Shown piece after piece: positions 14,366-16,539 of a stretch of DNA of 16,539 bases. The notes under the pieces were generated by a model, which saw only the letters and a list, made by a program, of their open reading frames with translations, was not told the DNA's origin and searched no databases. Each line of letters starts with the position of its first letter. Position 1 is the stretch's first letter. Origin of the DNA: Candidatus Omnitrophota bacterium (GTDB lineage Bacteria > Omnitrophota > Koll11 > Duberdicusellales > 4484-171); assembly GCA_030692055.1 (NCBI GenBank), contig JAUYCY010000139.1:1-16539 (forward strand), read 5' to 3'. Both the position numbers and the translations under genes were made by a program.

Positions 14366-16432
14366 TTATCGCCTCACTATAATGTGAGCATTTCTTACAT
14401 TCGGGCCCCTAAGGCAAATAGTCAGATGGCAATTTTTACATTCCGGGAGACAAAATTTTTTATCTGCCGAACTATTTGTTTTTCTTATCATTCCATAAAG
14501 ACGCTTGTTCCAAAATTTATCCACAGGTTCTTTTAAAAGATTCCCAAAGTAGTATTCGCCTGATTTTACTTTTTCTCTAAACCATTCTTCGCCTCCAAAA
14601 CAAGGATAGACATCTCCATCCCAGTCTATCAACATTGTAATCTGTGGAAACTGACAAGTTCGTTTTTTGAAATTTTGATAAAAAACAGGCTGTGCCATAA
14701 AACCGACTCTCAGCGATCTGGCAAGTCTGGATGATTTCCTAATCACCGTGTTATACAGTTCTTTATGAAAAAATAGAGAATCCCCTAATTTAAGCTTCCC
14801 CCTTTCTCTTTGTAAAGCATAATCAAAATAACGGCAGAATTGAGTCTCCACTGCCTCAACTTTAAGTTCCGCGGCTTCCTTCACCAGCAAAGGGAGATCA
14901 CGGATGTTACTCTTAGAAACAATAGGGCAAAATATTTTTTGCGTGGTATTGCCACTCTTTGCTAAATACTTGTTTAAAAGTGCAATTCCTTTAAAAATAT
15001 CCTGCGAGCCCTTCCTCTGAAGAATACTATCATTGGTTTCAGCCAGGCCGTGCAGGGATATTTCTAAACGGTCAATACGCATACCGGCTAATTCCTGAGC
15101 AAATTTTCCAATTAATAATCCATTCGTCCTTATGGCAATCTTAATCCCAGGGAAAGAGCCCTTAACATAGTTAATAATAGGAAACAGGTCACGGCAAAGT
15201 AAAGGCTCTCCGCCTCCGCTAAAACAAAACTCCTCTGCAAAATGGACTGGTATATGAGAAAGCATGACCTTAAAATTTTTAAAATTAATCTCTCTGCGGG
15301 TGGTATTACCAAATCGTTGGTTGCAAAAAACACACTGTGCATTGCAATAATTCGTCATTAGAAAATAATAATTTCGTAGATGATATAAGGAATCAAGATT
15401 CTGTTGAATGGGTTCCCTATGGAGAGTTATAAGGGTTTTGAAAGTATTTTGATTTTTACGTATAAACTGCGATTTAGACGTTACTCTCTTTTTTCTTTTG
15501 CTTCTCAAATCTTCTACAAAAGTTTCAAATGGTATGGATGTTTTCATTAACCCCAAATTCACCAACTGCCTACTATCTTTAAACTTGACCGAGTGAGAAT
15601 AATATAAATTAAGATTGGGATTATTAATCATTGTTCTAAGATACTCTTTATATTCGTAAGCATTATTCCAATGCTCTCCTCTTTTTGCTTCTTCTAAGAC
15701 CCGGGAAAAGAAATTAGAGCTAAATTTAAAATGCAGCGTAATGCCTCCAATTTCGGCTGCGACTCCCCCCTTAACCCGATGACAATTCCCATCGAATAAA
15801 AATTCTCGCTTAAATTTCAAGAAAGGAGCTTTATTTAAGCAAACCCTGGCGCCAAAAACTCGCTTACGCACTCCACCTTCGCAGAATATGGTCCCGCTCC
15901 ATTTTTTATCCGGCCCTCCCAGCCAGTAATGAGAATCTCGGTCAAAATAGGGGTAGGTTAACAAGAGGTTCCTGCCATTTTTTTCTTTATTTAAGCGAAT
16001 CGGCTTATGGGAATACATATCTAAAACCAGCGTATTTACTACTGCGCTGCCTTTCTTGTCCAAAAAAATACTTAAATCCCGAAGAGAAACCTCTTCATAA
16101 TGAGGATAGATGAAAAGTTCATCGGCATCTCCCACAATACACCAATGCCCCACCCCATATTTATCTAAAAGGGCATCCAGCCAGTTTTGCCCACATTTAG
16201 CCTTACCATAGCTATCATTTGTCCAAAACACGTGGGTATGTTCTCCTTGAGACAATAAGAAAGACGCGCTTCCATCGCTTGAATCATTATCCACAAAAAA
16301 GAACCGGTCCACGCCTAACCGTGAATAATATTGCCAAAGATAAGGAAGGCGCAACGACTCATTTCTGATCACCATAAACAGCCTTATCTCATCAGGGGCA
16401 TCGGGTATAAGATTAGGGTCAATTTTACGCAT
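14366..16432 (-). CDS. Glycosyltransferase (GT2-like) fused to a radical SAM/SPASM domain, 688 aa
   Basis: A two-domain protein. Residues about 15-260 look like the Glyco_tranf_2_4 type of GT-A glycosyltransferase: IRLFMVIRNE at the start, VDNDSSDGS at 47-55, and a DxD-like GDADEL at 101-106 that would bind metal and nucleotide sugar. After a basic linker (about 305-345) comes a radical SAM domain with the CxxxCxxC cluster ligands C363, C367 and C370 and a GGGEP SAM-binding motif at 406-410. The C-terminus is SPASM-like, with C593, C611, C661, C665, C668 and C673 available for auxiliary iron-sulfur binding. The ATG at 16432 is in the tail of the upstream gene and has a weak AGAAG upstream. 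The next radical SAM gene begins 15 nt downstream. It may couple sugar transfer with radical modification of the glycan or another substrate. The substrate is unknown. Domain calls are firm; function is inference. Confidence 0.85.
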   Translation of the reverse strand: MRKIDPNLIPDAPDEIRLFMVIRNESLRLPYLWQYYSRLGVDRFFFVDNDSSDGSASFLLSQGEHTHVFWTNDSYGKAKCGQNWLDALLDKYGVGHWCIVGDADELFIYPHYEEVSLRDLSIFLDKKGSAVVNTLVLDMYSHKPIRLNKEKNGRNLLLTYPYFDRDSHYWLGGPDKKWSGTIFCEGGVRKRVFGARVCLNKAPFLKFKREFLFDGNCHRVKGGVAAEIGGITLHFKFSSNFFSRVLEEAKRGEHWNNAYEYKEYLRTMINNPNLNLYYSHSVKFKDSRQLVNLGLMKTSIPFETFVEDLRSKRKKRVTSKSQFIRKNQNTFKTLITLHREPIQQNLDSLYHLRNYYFLMTNYCNAQCVFCNQRFGNTTRREINFKNFKVMLSHIPVHFAEEFCFSGGGEPLLCRDLFPIINYVKGSFPGIKIAIRTNGLLIGKFAQELAGMRIDRLEISLHGLAETNDSILQRKGSQDIFKGIALLNKYLAKSGNTTQKIFCPIVSKSNIRDLPLLVKEAAELKVEAVETQFCRYFDYALQRERGKLKLGDSLFFHKELYNTVIRKSSRLARSLRVGFMAQPVFYQNFKKRTCQFPQITMLIDWDGDVYPCFGGEEWFREKVKSGEYYFGNLLKEPVDKFWNKRLYGMIRKTNSSADKKFCLPECKNCHLTICLRGPNVRNAHIIVRR

Positions 16433-16539
16433 GTAATACTTCTTTCCAGAATTGAAGCACGCTTTTTTCTTCGCGTTCTAAGGAGTATCTTCTGGCAGTT
16501 TCATCTGCCTTTTGGCTTACCAAGGTTAAATCTTTACTT
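16425..16539 (-). CDS. C-terminal fragment of a probable glycosyltransferase (partial, runs off the window)
   Basis: An open frame enters at the right edge (first full codon at 16538) and encodes 37 residues ending FWKEVLHA before a TAA at 16427-16425. The pattern (ADETARRYSLER, then a short helix and WKEVL) resembles the C-terminal helix of GT4/GT1-type glycosyltransferases, where a Tyr-Ser-(Trp/Leu)-Glu segment precedes the last helix. Its stop overlaps the next gene's start by 8 nt, which supports a real coding sequence in the same operon. The catalytic domain is outside the window, so the family call is an inference from a short tail. Confidence 0.55.
   Translation of the reverse strand, partial: SKDLTLVSQKADETARRYSLEREEKSVLQFWKEVLHA

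Overview
The window is a surface-polysaccharide locus with every gene on the minus strand, so genes read from high to low coordinates. Genes are tightly packed: short overlaps (GTGA or ATGA type) or gaps of 1-15 nt, except for a 58-bp gap holding a promoter and two repeat-rich gaps of about 210 and 270 bp. Base composition is AT-rich. The gene mix and the abundance of 7-bp tandem repeats inside and between genes remind me of uncultured Gram-negative lineages such as Omnitrophota. That placement is from memory and weakly supported, since there is no rRNA or other marker gene. Wzm/Wzt and Wzc/Wzy homologues argue for a diderm.

Layout in order of transcription. (1) 16539-11547: the last 37 codons of a probable glycosyltransferase; a 688-residue fusion of a GT2-like glycosyltransferase with a radical SAM/SPASM domain; a separate radical SAM/SPASM protein; and an ABC exporter (membrane domain plus ATPase). 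(2) 11550-6504: a good sigma70-type promoter, then a Wzc-like chain-length regulator/tyrosine autokinase, a Wzy/O-antigen-ligase family membrane protein, a membrane-anchored TPR protein and a geranylgeranyl-reductase-type flavoprotein. (3) 6503-6296: an intergenic element made of two inverted heptamer arrays around a cluster of CCCGC/GCGGG hairpins. (4) 6295-1304: an asparagine-synthase-type amidotransferase split into two overlapping frames at a perfect 4 x 7-bp repeat, a GT4 glycosyltransferase fused to a Wzm-type ABC permease, and the partner Wzt ATPase with its carbohydrate-binding C-terminal domain. (5) 1303-1: a hairpin-rich gap, an NAD-dependent sugar epimerase and the first 29 codons of a transketolase N-terminal subunit.

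Together the genes could make, modify (amidation, radical SAM chemistry), polymerise or length-control, and export a glycan. The locus mixes Wzy/Wzc-type and Wzm/Wzt-type components. The most interesting signal is the set of heptanucleotide repeats: one breaks the amidotransferase frame exactly where gain of one unit or loss of two would rejoin it, one sits in frame just before the SPASM domain of a radical SAM gene, and two inverted arrays flank the element upstream of the amidotransferase. This pattern suggests frame switching by repeat-number change, or a mobile or expanding heptamer family. Neither can be proven from one sequence.
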